This document shows positions 55,276-62,923 of a stretch of 64,000 nt of DNA, piece by piece. The first letter of the stretch is position 1. Every line of letters begins with the position of its first letter. The stretch comes from Sphingomonas sp. (GTDB taxonomy: Bacteria > Pseudomonadota > Alphaproteobacteria > Sphingomonadales > Sphingomonadaceae). The stretch spans positions 310,001 through 374,000 of the forward strand of contig NZ_JANINP010000003.1 in NCBI RefSeq assembly GCF_024508665.1, in the 5' to 3' direction. The translations under genes and the position numbers were made by a program. A model generated the notes under the pieces. It searched no databases and had not been told where the DNA came from. It saw only the letters and a program-made list of their open reading frames with translations.

Positions 55276-56038
55276 GCCGACGATATGCGGCGACTTGGAC
55301 CAGCGACATGGCGATCCCGCCTAGGCCGGTGATCGCAGCAGCCATCGCGTCGACCAGCGCGCGCGCGATCGGATTGGGCGCGTGCGCCACCATCCAGGCG
55401 TCGATCTGCTCGAACGGCCAGGTCGCGATCGTCATCGCCAGGATTACCGTCATCACCGAAGCGGCGAGCGCAAGCGTGTTGCCGCGGGTCAAATGCAGAC
55501 TACGCGTGATCGCCTTCAAGGCGCCGACGGGCGCTTCGGCCAGCAAGGTTGGCGCCAACGCAATCGTCCGCGCCAATACCCAGAAGACGATCACGAAAAA
55601 CGCGACCATCAGCAGCGGCAATGCCTGCGCCAGCAACAGGGCCGCCGCGATCGGCACGGCAATGATCAGCCCCGCAAGCAGCAACAGCGGATAACGCCGC
55701 GCCGCAGCCATCAGCGCCTTGCCCGTCGGCGGGCGATCGCCCGCCAAATACAAGGCGACGATCGCGAATTGGCCGAACAGCACGACGGCTTGCGCGGCGA
55801 CCTGCCAGCCGCCGTAACTGAGCATCCATTGCGTGAGACCCTGTTCATAGGCCGTCATCGTGACCGAACCCGGCACGGCTTCGCTTGTCCCGGGCGGCGC
55901 GGGCATATCGGGAATGAACATCGCCATCGCTAGCGCGGGCAGGAAGATGAACAGCCCAGCCACCGCCGTCTGCACGTCCCAATCGCGCCGCCATAATCGC
56001 CAGGCATCGCGCATCAAGCCAGGAAAAGTGACTTTCAC
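55262..56038 (-). CDS. Multi-pass membrane protein of unknown function (A)
   Basis: A 258-residue membrane protein with six predicted helices (for example TAVAGLFIFLPALAMAMFIP, YPLLLLAGLIIAVPIAAALL, LPLLMVAFFVIVFWVLARTI). The motif APVGALKAITRSLHLTRGNT before the last helices resembles the glycerophosphodiester phosphodiesterase membrane domain group. Its stop overlaps the hemF stop region tail to tail, and its start overlaps the next gene by 4 bp. Confidence 0.75.
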   Translation of the reverse strand: MKVTFPGLMRDAWRLWRRDWDVQTAVAGLFIFLPALAMAMFIPDMPAPPGTSEAVPGSVTMTAYEQGLTQWMLSYGGWQVAAQAVVLFGQFAIVALYLAGDRPPTGKALMAAARRYPLLLLAGLIIAVPIAAALLLAQALPLLMVAFFVIVFWVLARTIALAPTLLAEAPVGALKAITRSLHLTRGNTLALAASVMTVILAMTIATWPFEQIDAWMVAHAPNPIARALVDAMAAAITGLGGIAMSLVQVAAYRRLRTR

Positions 56039-56853
56039 ACGCCCTCGCGCGCCGACGTCGCCGCCAGATAGACTTTGGCCATGAAGCTCGACTGGACGAC
56101 ATAATAAGCCGTCGTCACCAGCCCCCCGAGGATCGCGACGATGATCGACCCGATCGAGATCGGCCCGGCGCTAGGGTCGAGAAAGCGGAACAGGGTACCG
56201 AACACCGACGTCACCGCGATCGAGGCGACGCCGACGACCAGTCCAAACAGGAGCACGACGCCGAGCAGCTTCCAGGCAATTCCCCGGCTGAGCGCGAACG
56301 ACCGCCGCAATGCGGCGACCACGCCGCCTTCGGCCGCGACCACCGCGACGAGCAAGGTGCTGAACCTGACCGACACGAACACCGCGAAGATCAGCCAGGC
56401 CAGCCCGTAAAGGACGATGAACCCGGCCATGGCCGGCGAAATGTCGGGCTTCGGTGCGGCGGTCGCGCTGGTCAGCGCGGCCAGATCAACCCCGCTCGCG
56501 ACCATCGCGAGGATAATCGGCAGGAACAGCAAGACGAGCACGGCGAACAGGATCAGAATCGCCAGCAGATAGTGGAGGAAATGGCGCGTCGCGGTCGATT
56601 GCGCAACGCTGCGTCCGGCATCGGGCCGCAGCGCCAGCGCGGCGATGGCGAGCTGGCCCCACAACATCGGAAGCAGCAAGGCCAGCATGATGCCTTGCCC
56701 CAGCCCCGGCGCAACCGCCGCGCCGGCAAGCTTGATCGCGCCCGATATCGATTGTGGCACAAAGATCGTCAGTAAAGCGATCGGAACCACCGCGCCCAGA
56801 TTATCGCTGAGGAATTCGGTGGTACGATCCCAGACGTTTCCCATATTGACCAT
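56035..56853 (-). CDS. Multi-pass membrane protein of unknown function (B)
   Basis: A 272-residue membrane protein with about six helices and the same motif as its partner (GGVVAALRRSFALSRGIAWK before the last helices), so the two genes look like distant paralogues. ATG 56853 precedes VNMGNVWDRTTEFLSDNLGA; the frame is open further upstream without support. The first gene of a two-gene unit, translationally coupled to gene A. Confidence 0.75.
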   Translation of the reverse strand: MVNMGNVWDRTTEFLSDNLGAVVPIALLTIFVPQSISGAIKLAGAAVAPGLGQGIMLALLLPMLWGQLAIAALALRPDAGRSVAQSTATRHFLHYLLAILILFAVLVLLFLPIILAMVASGVDLAALTSATAAPKPDISPAMAGFIVLYGLAWLIFAVFVSVRFSTLLVAVVAAEGGVVAALRRSFALSRGIAWKLLGVVLLFGLVVGVASIAVTSVFGTLFRFLDPSAGPISIGSIIVAILGGLVTTAYYVVQSSFMAKVYLAATSAREGV

Positions 56854-57005
56854 ATGCGGCCCCCGATTTCCCACATACCGACCCAGTCGCCGGCCCGAGG
56901 ACGCCTGACTAGGGCGTGTGCTCACGACTGGCAACGCCCTCACCCAAGCATCCTGGGGCGGCCGGCGACTTGCGCCATGTCGGTGCGCGGGAGTAGCCCC
57001 GCGCG

Positions 57006-57683
57006 ATGATCCCCGCCGATATCGAATGGCGCGTCTCGGCCGAGCAAGTGCCTTATGCCGATAGTCTCGCCGCCATGGAGGCTCGTGCCGCCGCAGTCGC
57101 TGCGGGCGATGCGCGGGAGCTCGTCTGGCTGCTCGAACACCCGCCGGTCTATACCGGCGGCACCAGCGCCGATCCCGCCGAACTGATCGACCCCCGCTTT
57201 CCCGTCGTGCAGACCGGGCGCGGCGGCCGCTACACCTATCACGGCCCCGGCCAGCGCGTCGGCTATCTGGTGCTCGACCTGAATCGCCGGGGCCGCGATG
57301 TCCGCTGTTTCATCCATGAACTCGAAAATTGGCTCGTCGCGACGCTGGCGGATTTCGGAATAGCGGCACGAGCCGAGTCGGGGCGCGTCGGTATCTGGAC
57401 GGGGCACGGTGCCGCCGAAGCGAAAATCGGCGCGATCGGGGTGCGTGTGAAGAGGTGGGTTACGCTGCATGGCTTCGCGATCAACCTCGATCCTGATCTC
57501 GCACATTTTGGCGGAATCGTGCCTTGCGGTCTGGCCGACTATGCCGTGACCAGTGCGGCAGCGCTTGGAAAAACCATTTCGGTTGAGGCATTTGACACGG
57601 CATTGGCGGCTCATCTGCCCGACTTTCTCGATGCGCTTTCCGCGCACGAAAAGCGGCTTGAGCAACATCGGATTAGTGTCTAA
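57006..57683 (+). CDS. lipB: Lipoyl(octanoyl) transferase
   Basis: Moves octanoyl from acyl carrier protein to lipoyl domains such as GcvH. The 225-residue protein shows [40 protein letters not shown], then the catalytic pair: Lys in [20 protein letters not shown] and Cys in [16 protein letters not shown]. Divergent from the membrane gene pair across 152 bp. Confidence 0.95.
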   Translation: MIPADIEWRVSAEQVPYADSLAAMEARAAAVAAGDARELVWLLEHPPVYTGGTSADPAELIDPRFPVVQTGRGGRYTYHGPGQRVGYLVLDLNRRGRDVRCFIHELENWLVATLADFGIAARAESGRVGIWTGHGAAEAKIGAIGVRVKRWVTLHGFAINLDPDLAHFGGIVPCGLADYAVTSAAALGKTISVEAFDTALAAHLPDFLDALSAHEKRLEQHRISV

Positions 57684-57750
57684 TGTCCCCCTCGATTTGG
57701 GTGATAAGGCCGGAAAAGCCGACCAAATCCACTATCTAGGGAGCTTCCAA

Positions 57751-57972
57751 ATGCGTTCTTTCATCTCGAAGGCCGTGATCGGCACCATGATCGCGGGCGC
57801 CGCCCTGGCGGTTTCGGCCTGCAGCAAGACCGAAACCACCACCAATGTCACCGACATGAACGTCACTGACGAAACCACCACCGACAACATGACTGCGGTC
57901 GATGGCGGCGCCATGAACGGCACCGACATGATGTCGAACGACACCACGACCACGACCAACACGACGATGTAA
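57751..57972 (+). CDS. Small Thr/Asn/Met/Asp-rich lipoprotein
   Basis: A 73-residue lipoprotein: signal FISKAVIGTMIAGAALAVSA then Cys. The mature peptide is nearly all Thr, Asn, Asp and Met (TETTTNVTDMNVTDETTTDN, GTDMMSNDTTTTTNTTM). Similar small peptides are common in sphingomonads and have no assigned function. An intrinsic terminator follows. Confidence 0.75.
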   Translation: MRSFISKAVIGTMIAGAALAVSACSKTETTTNVTDMNVTDETTTDNMTAVDGGAMNGTDMMSNDTTTTTNTTM

Positions 57973-58014
57973 TTCGTCTGGTCGTCCGCCTTCCGGCGGA
58001 TGGTTAGGTTTCGA

Positions 58015-58044
58015 GGGGCCGTCCGTTCGTCGGGCGGCCCCTTT
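58015..58044 (+). terminator. Intrinsic terminator after the small lipoprotein
   Basis: GGGGCCG and CGGCCCC enclose an inner CCG-TTCG-CGG-type stem and are followed by TTT. Standard rho-independent design, 43 bases past the stop codon. Confidence 0.75.
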
Positions 58045-58070
58045 CGATTCGTGGTGACCCTTCGGCGAAT

Positions 58071-58094
58071 CCAAGAGGCAAGGAAACCTCTTGG
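58071..58094. promoter_or_regulatory. Inverted repeat CCAAGAGG-N8-CCTCTTGG
   Basis: A perfect 8-bp dyad with an 8-base centre, 60 bases upstream of the next gene. It might be a regulator operator or an mRNA leader hairpin; nothing in the window identifies a partner. Confidence 0.4.
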
Positions 58095-58153
58095 GCGCGC
58101 AGAAAAATCACCGTAGGAAAGGGCCGGCGCAGGGGGCGCGAGAAGGGACGAGG

Positions 58154-58831
58154 ATGACGATCGTGCGTATCATGGCGGGCCTGTCGCTCGCCGCCGGCGT
58201 GTTCGCCGGATCACCGGCATCGGCGCAGTTTTTCCTGAAATCCTATGATTTCAGCAGTAACGCGGTGACTGGTGTCGAACCCGAAATGGGCATGCCGATG
58301 CCTGGCGCGACGCCGGCGGAAGTCCGCGCCGGACTGGTATGGAACCTCCGCGCCGCGCTCAACGTCGCGGCGCTGCAATGCGATTTCGCGCCGATGCTGC
58401 TCACGGTCGACAATTACAACGCGATGCTGCACGACCATACGGCCGAGCTCAAAAGCTCGCTCGACACGATCAACGGCTATTTCGTTCGCAGCGCCAAGAC
58501 CAAGGCCGCGGGCCAGGCCGCGTTCGACCGCTTCAGCACACGCACCTATTCGGCTTTCGCCACCGTCGCCGCGCAATATGGCTTCTGCCAGACCGCAAGC
58601 AAGATCGGTCGCGAAGTGATCTTCGCGCCGCGCGGCCAGTTGGGCGAGGTCGCGACGCGGTACATGGGCGAGCTGCGCAACAGCCTGGTCCCCTATGGCG
58701 AACAGCAATTCCCGCGGGCCTTCTATTCCCGGACCTATCTGTTCCTGCCCGACTTCCAGCCCGACTGCTGGCGAAAGGGCCGCTATAGCGCGACCTATTG
58801 CGGCAGCAGCGCCAAGAAGAAGAAACGCTGA
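58154..58831 (+). CDS. Exported hypothetical protein
   Basis: A 225-residue exported protein: signal IMAGLSLAAGVFAGSPASAQ, then PGATPAEVRAGLVWNLRAAL, NVAALQCDFAPMLLTVDNYN, GYFVRSAKTKAAGQAAFDRF and DFQPDCWRKGRYSATYCG with a Lys-rich tail. Four cysteines may form two disulfides. The pattern recurs in sphingomonads as a hypothetical protein with no role. ATG 58154 has AGGG seven bases upstream. Confidence 0.75.
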   Translation: MTIVRIMAGLSLAAGVFAGSPASAQFFLKSYDFSSNAVTGVEPEMGMPMPGATPAEVRAGLVWNLRAALNVAALQCDFAPMLLTVDNYNAMLHDHTAELKSSLDTINGYFVRSAKTKAAGQAAFDRFSTRTYSAFATVAAQYGFCQTASKIGREVIFAPRGQLGEVATRYMGELRNSLVPYGEQQFPRAFYSRTYLFLPDFQPDCWRKGRYSATYCGSSAKKKKR

Positions 58832-58841
58832 GGTTAAAGCC

Positions 58842-59483
58842 CTAGCGCAGGCCCAACCGCTTGTGCGCCTGAAGCGTCAGGCGCCAGCGCGGGCGCGCCA
58901 TGACCAGGGCGATTGCCTCGGCCTCGCTCCCGGCATTGCCTTCGGCCGATCCAGTGTCGAGCGGTTGCGCGAGCAGATGGGCGAAATCCCAGGATTCCAG
59001 CGCATCAAGGTTGGTACCCGGCTGGGGCCAGACCAGTTTCAGCTCGTCGCCCGATCGCTGAACAACCTCGCTGCCAGCCTTGGGGCTGATACAGACCCAA
59101 TCTATTCCGGGATGCACGGCAAGCGTACCGTTGCTTTCGATCGCGATGGTGAAGCCGGACGCGTGCAGCGCGTCGACCAGCGCGTCATCTACCTGCAGCA
59201 TCGGCTCACCACCCGTGAGCACGCAGAATCGCTCCTCGCGCCCCTCGCCCCAGAAACTCGCCGCGGCCGCGGCAAGGGAGGCCGCATCGGCGAAGCGCCC
59301 GCCGCCTTCGCCATCGGTGCCGACGAAATCGGTGTCGCAGAAACGGCAGATCGCGGCCGCGCGATCCTGTTCGCGCCCCGACCATAGATTGCATCCGGCG
59401 AAGCGAATGAACACGGCGCGGCGCCCCGCATTCACGCCCTCTCCCTGGAGCGTGAGGAACATTTCCTTGACCGCGTAGCTCAT
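58842..59483 (-). CDS. queE: 7-carboxy-7-deazaguanine synthase QueE
   Basis: Radical-SAM enzyme of the queuosine pathway that turns 6-carboxytetrahydropterin into 7-carboxy-7-deazaguanine. The 213-residue protein starts SYAVKEMFLTLQGEGVNAGR with the cluster cysteines C31, C46 and C49 (C-x14-C-x2-C, as in many proteobacterial QueE), and then CVLTGGEPMLQVDDALVDAL. It follows queC with a 2-base gap. Confidence 0.93.
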   Translation of the reverse strand: MSYAVKEMFLTLQGEGVNAGRRAVFIRFAGCNLWSGREQDRAAAICRFCDTDFVGTDGEGGGRFADAASLAAAAASFWGEGREERFCVLTGGEPMLQVDDALVDALHASGFTIAIESNGTLAVHPGIDWVCISPKAGSEVVQRSGDELKLVWPQPGTNLDALESWDFAHLLAQPLDTGSAEGNAGSEAEAIALVMARPRWRLTLQAHKRLGLR

Positions 59484-59485
59484 CG

Positions 59486-60169
59486 TCAGGCGGCGTAGCG
59501 CGTCGGGTCGGGAATACCGGCTTCCTCGAAACCCTTGGAGCGCAAGCGGCAGCTGTCGCACAGGCCGCAATGCACACCGCCAGGCGCGGGATCGTAGCAC
59601 GACCAGCTCATACCGAGATCGAGTCCGAGCCGCGTACCTTCGCGAACGATATCCGCCTTGCTCATGTGCTGTAGCGGCGCGTGGACGCGGAAACGGTCGC
59701 CCTCCACCCCTGCCTTGGTCGCGAGCGCCGCCATGTCCTCGAAGGCGGCGACGAATTCCGGGCGGCAATCGGGATAGCCCGAATAATCGAGCGCGTTGAC
59801 GCCGATCACCATGTCGCGCGCGCCCGCTGCCTCGGCCCACCCGAGCGAAAGGCTGAGGAAGATGGTGTTGCGGGCGGGCACATAAGTGATGGGAATGTCG
59901 GCGCCGACACCTTGCTTGGGAACGTCGATCTCCGCGGTCAGCGCCGAACCGCCGAACGCGCGCAGGTCGAGGGGCAGCACGACATGGCGTTCGGCGCCCA
60001 AGGTCGTCGCGATGCGGCGGGCCGCCGCCAGCTCGATCTGATGACGCTGATTATAATCGATCGAGAGCGCGAGCAGGCGATATCCCGCCGCCTTCATCGA
60101 GGCCGCGGCGACCATTGAATCGAGGCCGCCCGAGATCAGCGCGACCGCCAAAGGCGATGTGTTTTCCAT
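59486..60169 (-). CDS. queC: 7-cyano-7-deazaguanine synthase QueC
   Basis: ATP-dependent amidation and dehydration of the deazaguanine to preQ0. The 227-residue protein has the PP-loop [40 protein letters not shown] and, near the end, the zinc site [20 protein letters not shown]. It pairs with queE; queD and queF are not in the window. Confidence 0.95.
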   Translation of the reverse strand: MENTSPLAVALISGGLDSMVAAASMKAAGYRLLALSIDYNQRHQIELAAARRIATTLGAERHVVLPLDLRAFGGSALTAEIDVPKQGVGADIPITYVPARNTIFLSLSLGWAEAAGARDMVIGVNALDYSGYPDCRPEFVAAFEDMAALATKAGVEGDRFRVHAPLQHMSKADIVREGTRLGLDLGMSWSCYDPAPGGVHCGLCDSCRLRSKGFEEAGIPDPTRYAA

Positions 60170-60239
60170 AATCGGGCGGGAGCTAGGAGGTTAGGGTCTC
60201 TCCCGCAAGCGGAAGAGGGGCGGACGAGGGTGCAGACGT

Positions 60240-60269
60240 AAAAGAAGAGGGCCGCCTTGCGGCGGCCCA
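60240..60269 (-). terminator. Intrinsic terminator after the DUF3617-like gene
   Basis: On the minus strand GGGCCGCC-GCAA-GGCGGCCC is followed by CTCTTCTTTTA, a strong rho-independent terminator with a GCAA tetraloop. A second hairpin (GACGCT/AGCGTC at 60276-60290) lies just before it. They separate the gene at 60356 from queC. Confidence 0.8.
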
Positions 60270-60355
60270 GTCTGGACGCTTCCAGCGTCTTTCAGGGAGG
60301 AAAGCGTGCCCGAAGAGCACCTCTCCGCTATAGAGCAGGGACCCTAAACGCGGGC

Positions 60356-60772
60356 TTAACGGACCGGAGGCAGCGCGCACGCACCCGTACGCCGCCCCTC
60401 GTAGACCACGTCGAACGGCTGCCCCGAGGGATCGATGCCCTGGGTATCGAGGCGAATCAGGGAGGGGTTTTCCAGCGTGATCGTGGTGCGGCCGTAGCCA
60501 CGGCCCTGACAGGTGTAATGGATCGTGACGTGATCGGGCGCATCGTCGATGGTGAAGCGCGTGCATTGCACCGCCGGGTGGAACAGCTGCACCATCTGCA
60601 AGGGATTGTGCATGCAGATCTGACGCGGCGTGTCAGCCCGGCCGATCTCGTGCAATTGCCATTGCCCCAAGGTCAACCGATCGAGCGCAGCCGGCCCCGC
60701 CGCTACCGCGACACCGGCGCCCAGCCCCGCCATAGCCGCAAACGCGGCCAAGATGATGGTCCCCTTCCCCAT
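60356..60772 (-). CDS. DUF3617-like exported protein
   Basis: A 138-residue exported protein. After the signal (IILAAFAAMAGLGAGVAVAA) it reads LTLGQWQLHEIGRADTPRQI, HPAVQCTRFTIDDAPDHVTI, HYTCQGRGYGRTTITLENPS and VVYEGRRTGACAL, which fits the DUF3617 pattern of paired cysteines and a GRTTI strand. Function unknown. ATG 60772 has AGGAG nine bases upstream. Confidence 0.7.
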   Translation of the reverse strand: MGKGTIILAAFAAMAGLGAGVAVAAGPAALDRLTLGQWQLHEIGRADTPRQICMHNPLQMVQLFHPAVQCTRFTIDDAPDHVTIHYTCQGRGYGRTTITLENPSLIRLDTQGIDPSGQPFDVVYEGRRTGACALPPVR

Positions 60773-60821
60773 GCCCACTCCTGTGCCATTCAAATGTGGC
60801 GATGGACGGGCAGTGTTACAA

Positions 60822-61730
60822 CTACAGGGCGGCGGATTCCGCCGGCACCGGAAACGACTTCGCGCAAAATGCGCAATCGACATGGATCATGCCGTGCTCG
60901 TCGGCCATCTCGCGCCGATCTTCGGTCGTGAACTTCGCGAGCACGCCCGCGATATAGGCGGCGTCGCAACGGCATCCCTTACGGAAATCCGACCGCGTCT
61001 GGACGCGCACTTCCTCTTCTTCATTGAACAGGCGCCAGATGAGGGTTTCCAACGGGATCGCGGCGTCGGTGAGTTCATCGGCCCCCATCGTCCGCCCCAG
61101 GATTGCAACATGCTCCCACTCGGGATGGTCGTGCCGTACATGCAGCCGCTCGCGTCCGATCTCACCTTCCGGCAAATGCTGGAGCAGCAGCCCGCCGGCG
61201 ACGTGACGGCCGGCATTGTCGCGCGTCACGCCGAAACCGATCAGCGTCGGGATCTGTTCCGACTGGGCGAAATAGCTTTCCGCGGCTTCGGCCAGCGTTT
61301 CGCCGTCGAGCGGCACGATGCCCTGATAGCGTTCGCCGGTTTCCGCCAGATCGAAAGTGATCGCCAGATATCCCTCGCCGAACAAGGCGAACAACGTCGG
61401 GTCTTCCGGCGCCTCGGCCAGGCGGTCGGCATCGTATTGGACATAGCCACGCAAGTCGCCGCCGCGATAATCGCATACCAACAGCTTCACTACGCCGGCC
61501 TGCGTCTGCGCCTGGATGGTCAGTTGTCCCGATGGATCCTTGAGCGTCGAGCCGATCAATGCTGTCAGGGTCAGCGCCTCGGCGAGCAACCGTTCGATCG
61601 CCGGCGGATAGGCATGCGCGGCAAGGATTTCGTCGAGCACCGGTCCCAGGCGCACCAATCGGCCGCGCGCATGGCGGGCAGGAATAGTGAAGCCGATCGT
61701 CTGGTCGAGGTCGGTAACGTCTGCGGTCAT
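60822..61730 (-). CDS. hslO: Redox-regulated chaperone Hsp33
   Basis: Holdase chaperone switched on by oxidation of a zinc-bound cysteine set. The 302-residue protein contains FTIPARHARGRLVRLGPVLD, AALTLTALIGS-like sequence (EALTLTALIGSTLKDPSGQL) and a C-terminal CRCDAAYIAGVLAK with a later CAFCAKSF, giving the CxC...CxxC zinc site near residues 250-290. The gene reads toward the DUF3617-like gene 49 bp downstream and may share its transcript. Confidence 0.95.
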   Translation of the reverse strand: MTADVTDLDQTIGFTIPARHARGRLVRLGPVLDEILAAHAYPPAIERLLAEALTLTALIGSTLKDPSGQLTIQAQTQAGVVKLLVCDYRGGDLRGYVQYDADRLAEAPEDPTLFALFGEGYLAITFDLAETGERYQGIVPLDGETLAEAAESYFAQSEQIPTLIGFGVTRDNAGRHVAGGLLLQHLPEGEIGRERLHVRHDHPEWEHVAILGRTMGADELTDAAIPLETLIWRLFNEEEEVRVQTRSDFRKGCRCDAAYIAGVLAKFTTEDRREMADEHGMIHVDCAFCAKSFPVPAESAAL

Positions 61731-61740
61731 AACAGTCCTT

Positions 61741-61822
61741 CGTCACCCCGGCGAAAGCTGGGGTCTCTGGCGTTCAGCGCTGCGCCAAATTGCATGAGAT
61801 GCCGGCGTGCGCCGGCGTGACG
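61741..61822. repeat. Palindromic repeat pair between hslO and argF
   Basis: CGTCACCCCGGCGAAAGCTG at 61741 faces GCCGGCGTGCGCCGGCGTGA ending at 61822. The outer bases (CGTCACCCCGGC / GCCGGCGTGACG) match the other copies, but the inner stems have drifted, so this is an older or hybrid copy of the family. Confidence 0.7.
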
Positions 61823-61847
61823 AATGTGGGGAGAGCGTCGCCCACGA

Positions 61848-62765
61848 TCAACCGATCTGCCCGAAGCACCAGCGCAGGATCGATTTCTGCGCGTGCAGCC
61901 GGTTCTCCGCTTCGGGCCAGATCAGCGATTGCGGCCCGTCGAGCACCTCGGCGGTCACTTCCTCGCCACGATGCGCGGGCAGGCAGTGAAGGAATTTCGC
62001 TCCCGGCTTCGCGCCCGCCATCAACTCGCCGGTGACCTGGAAAGGCATCATCGCCGCGAGCTTGGTGTCGGCATGCTCCTGTCCCATCGAGATCCAGGTG
62101 TCGGTAACGACGATATCGGCGCCTTCCACCGCTTCACGCGCTGTTCCCACCACCCTGGCACGCCCGTTCGCCAGAGCGACCTCCGCTTCGGACGGCTGAA
62201 AGCCTTGCGGGCAGGCCGCGACCACATCGAACTGCATCAGCCCGGCCGCCTCCATCATCGAGGTCAACACGTTGTTGCCGTCACCCAGCCACGCGACCTT
62301 GAGCCCCGGCAGCGAATAGCCGGCCTCGATCACCGTCTGCAGGTCGGCGATGATCTGGCAGGGATGCGAATAGTCGGTCAGGCCGTTGATCACCGGCACG
62401 CTGGCATAGGCCGCGAGTTCCTCGACCTTGGCGTGGTCGTCGGTCCGGATCATGATCGCGTCGACATAGCCCGACAGGATGCGCGCGGTGTCGGCGACGG
62501 TCTCGCCACGGCCAAGCTGCATCTGGCCGGCATCCGTGACGATGCTGGTGCCGCCCAATTGGCGGATCGCCATGTCGAAGCTGAAGCGGGTGCGGGTCGA
62601 GTTCTTCTCGAACACCATCGCCAGCACATGGCCGGCGAGCGGGGCGTCGGCATCGACCTTGCCCCTGGGCCAGCCAGCCCGCGCCGCCTTGCGGTCGAGC
62701 GCATCCGCAAGGATTGCCGCGACGCCGCCCGGACCGGCATCGGCGAGGTTGAGAAAGTGCCGCAA
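61848..62765 (-). CDS. argF: Ornithine carbamoyltransferase
   Basis: Makes citrulline from ornithine and carbamoyl phosphate. The 305-residue protein has the carbamoyl-phosphate loop [39 protein letters not shown] (HPCQ) and [20 protein letters not shown]. The start is a TTG at 62763-62765; it is preceded by GGGGAGGAA from a palindromic repeat. It follows argD (partial here) in the same direction, separated by a repeat-filled gap. Confidence 0.95.
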   Translation of the reverse strand: MRHFLNLADAGPGGVAAILADALDRKAARAGWPRGKVDADAPLAGHVLAMVFEKNSTRTRFSFDMAIRQLGGTSIVTDAGQMQLGRGETVADTARILSGYVDAIMIRTDDHAKVEELAAYASVPVINGLTDYSHPCQIIADLQTVIEAGYSLPGLKVAWLGDGNNVLTSMMEAAGLMQFDVVAACPQGFQPSEAEVALANGRARVVGTAREAVEGADIVVTDTWISMGQEHADTKLAAMMPFQVTGELMAGAKPGAKFLHCLPAHRGEEVTAEVLDGPQSLIWPEAENRLHAQKSILRWCFGQIG

Positions 62766-62770
62766 CTAAA

Positions 62771-62911
62771 ATTCCTCCCCGGCACGGGGTGGGGGACCGC
62801 TCGCGTAGCGAGTGGTGGAGGGGCCCCTCCACCCGATCATCGCTTGAGGCGAGCCCCCTCCACCAAGCCGCTGCGCGTCTTGGTCTCCCTCTCCGTAAAC
62901 GGGGAGGATCT
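62771..62911. repeat. Cluster of CCTCCC-type palindromes between argD and argF
   Basis: The 158-bp gap holds several GC-rich hairpins in a row: CCTCCCC...GGGG near 62774, GGTGGAGGGGCCCCTCCACC near 62814-62833, GAGGCGAGCCCCCTCCACC and CTCTCCG...CGGGGAGG near 62886-62908. The first supplies the argF ribosome-binding site on the minus strand. The set could separate argD and argF transcripts. Confidence 0.65.
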
Positions 62912-62923
62912 GATTTATAGCTC

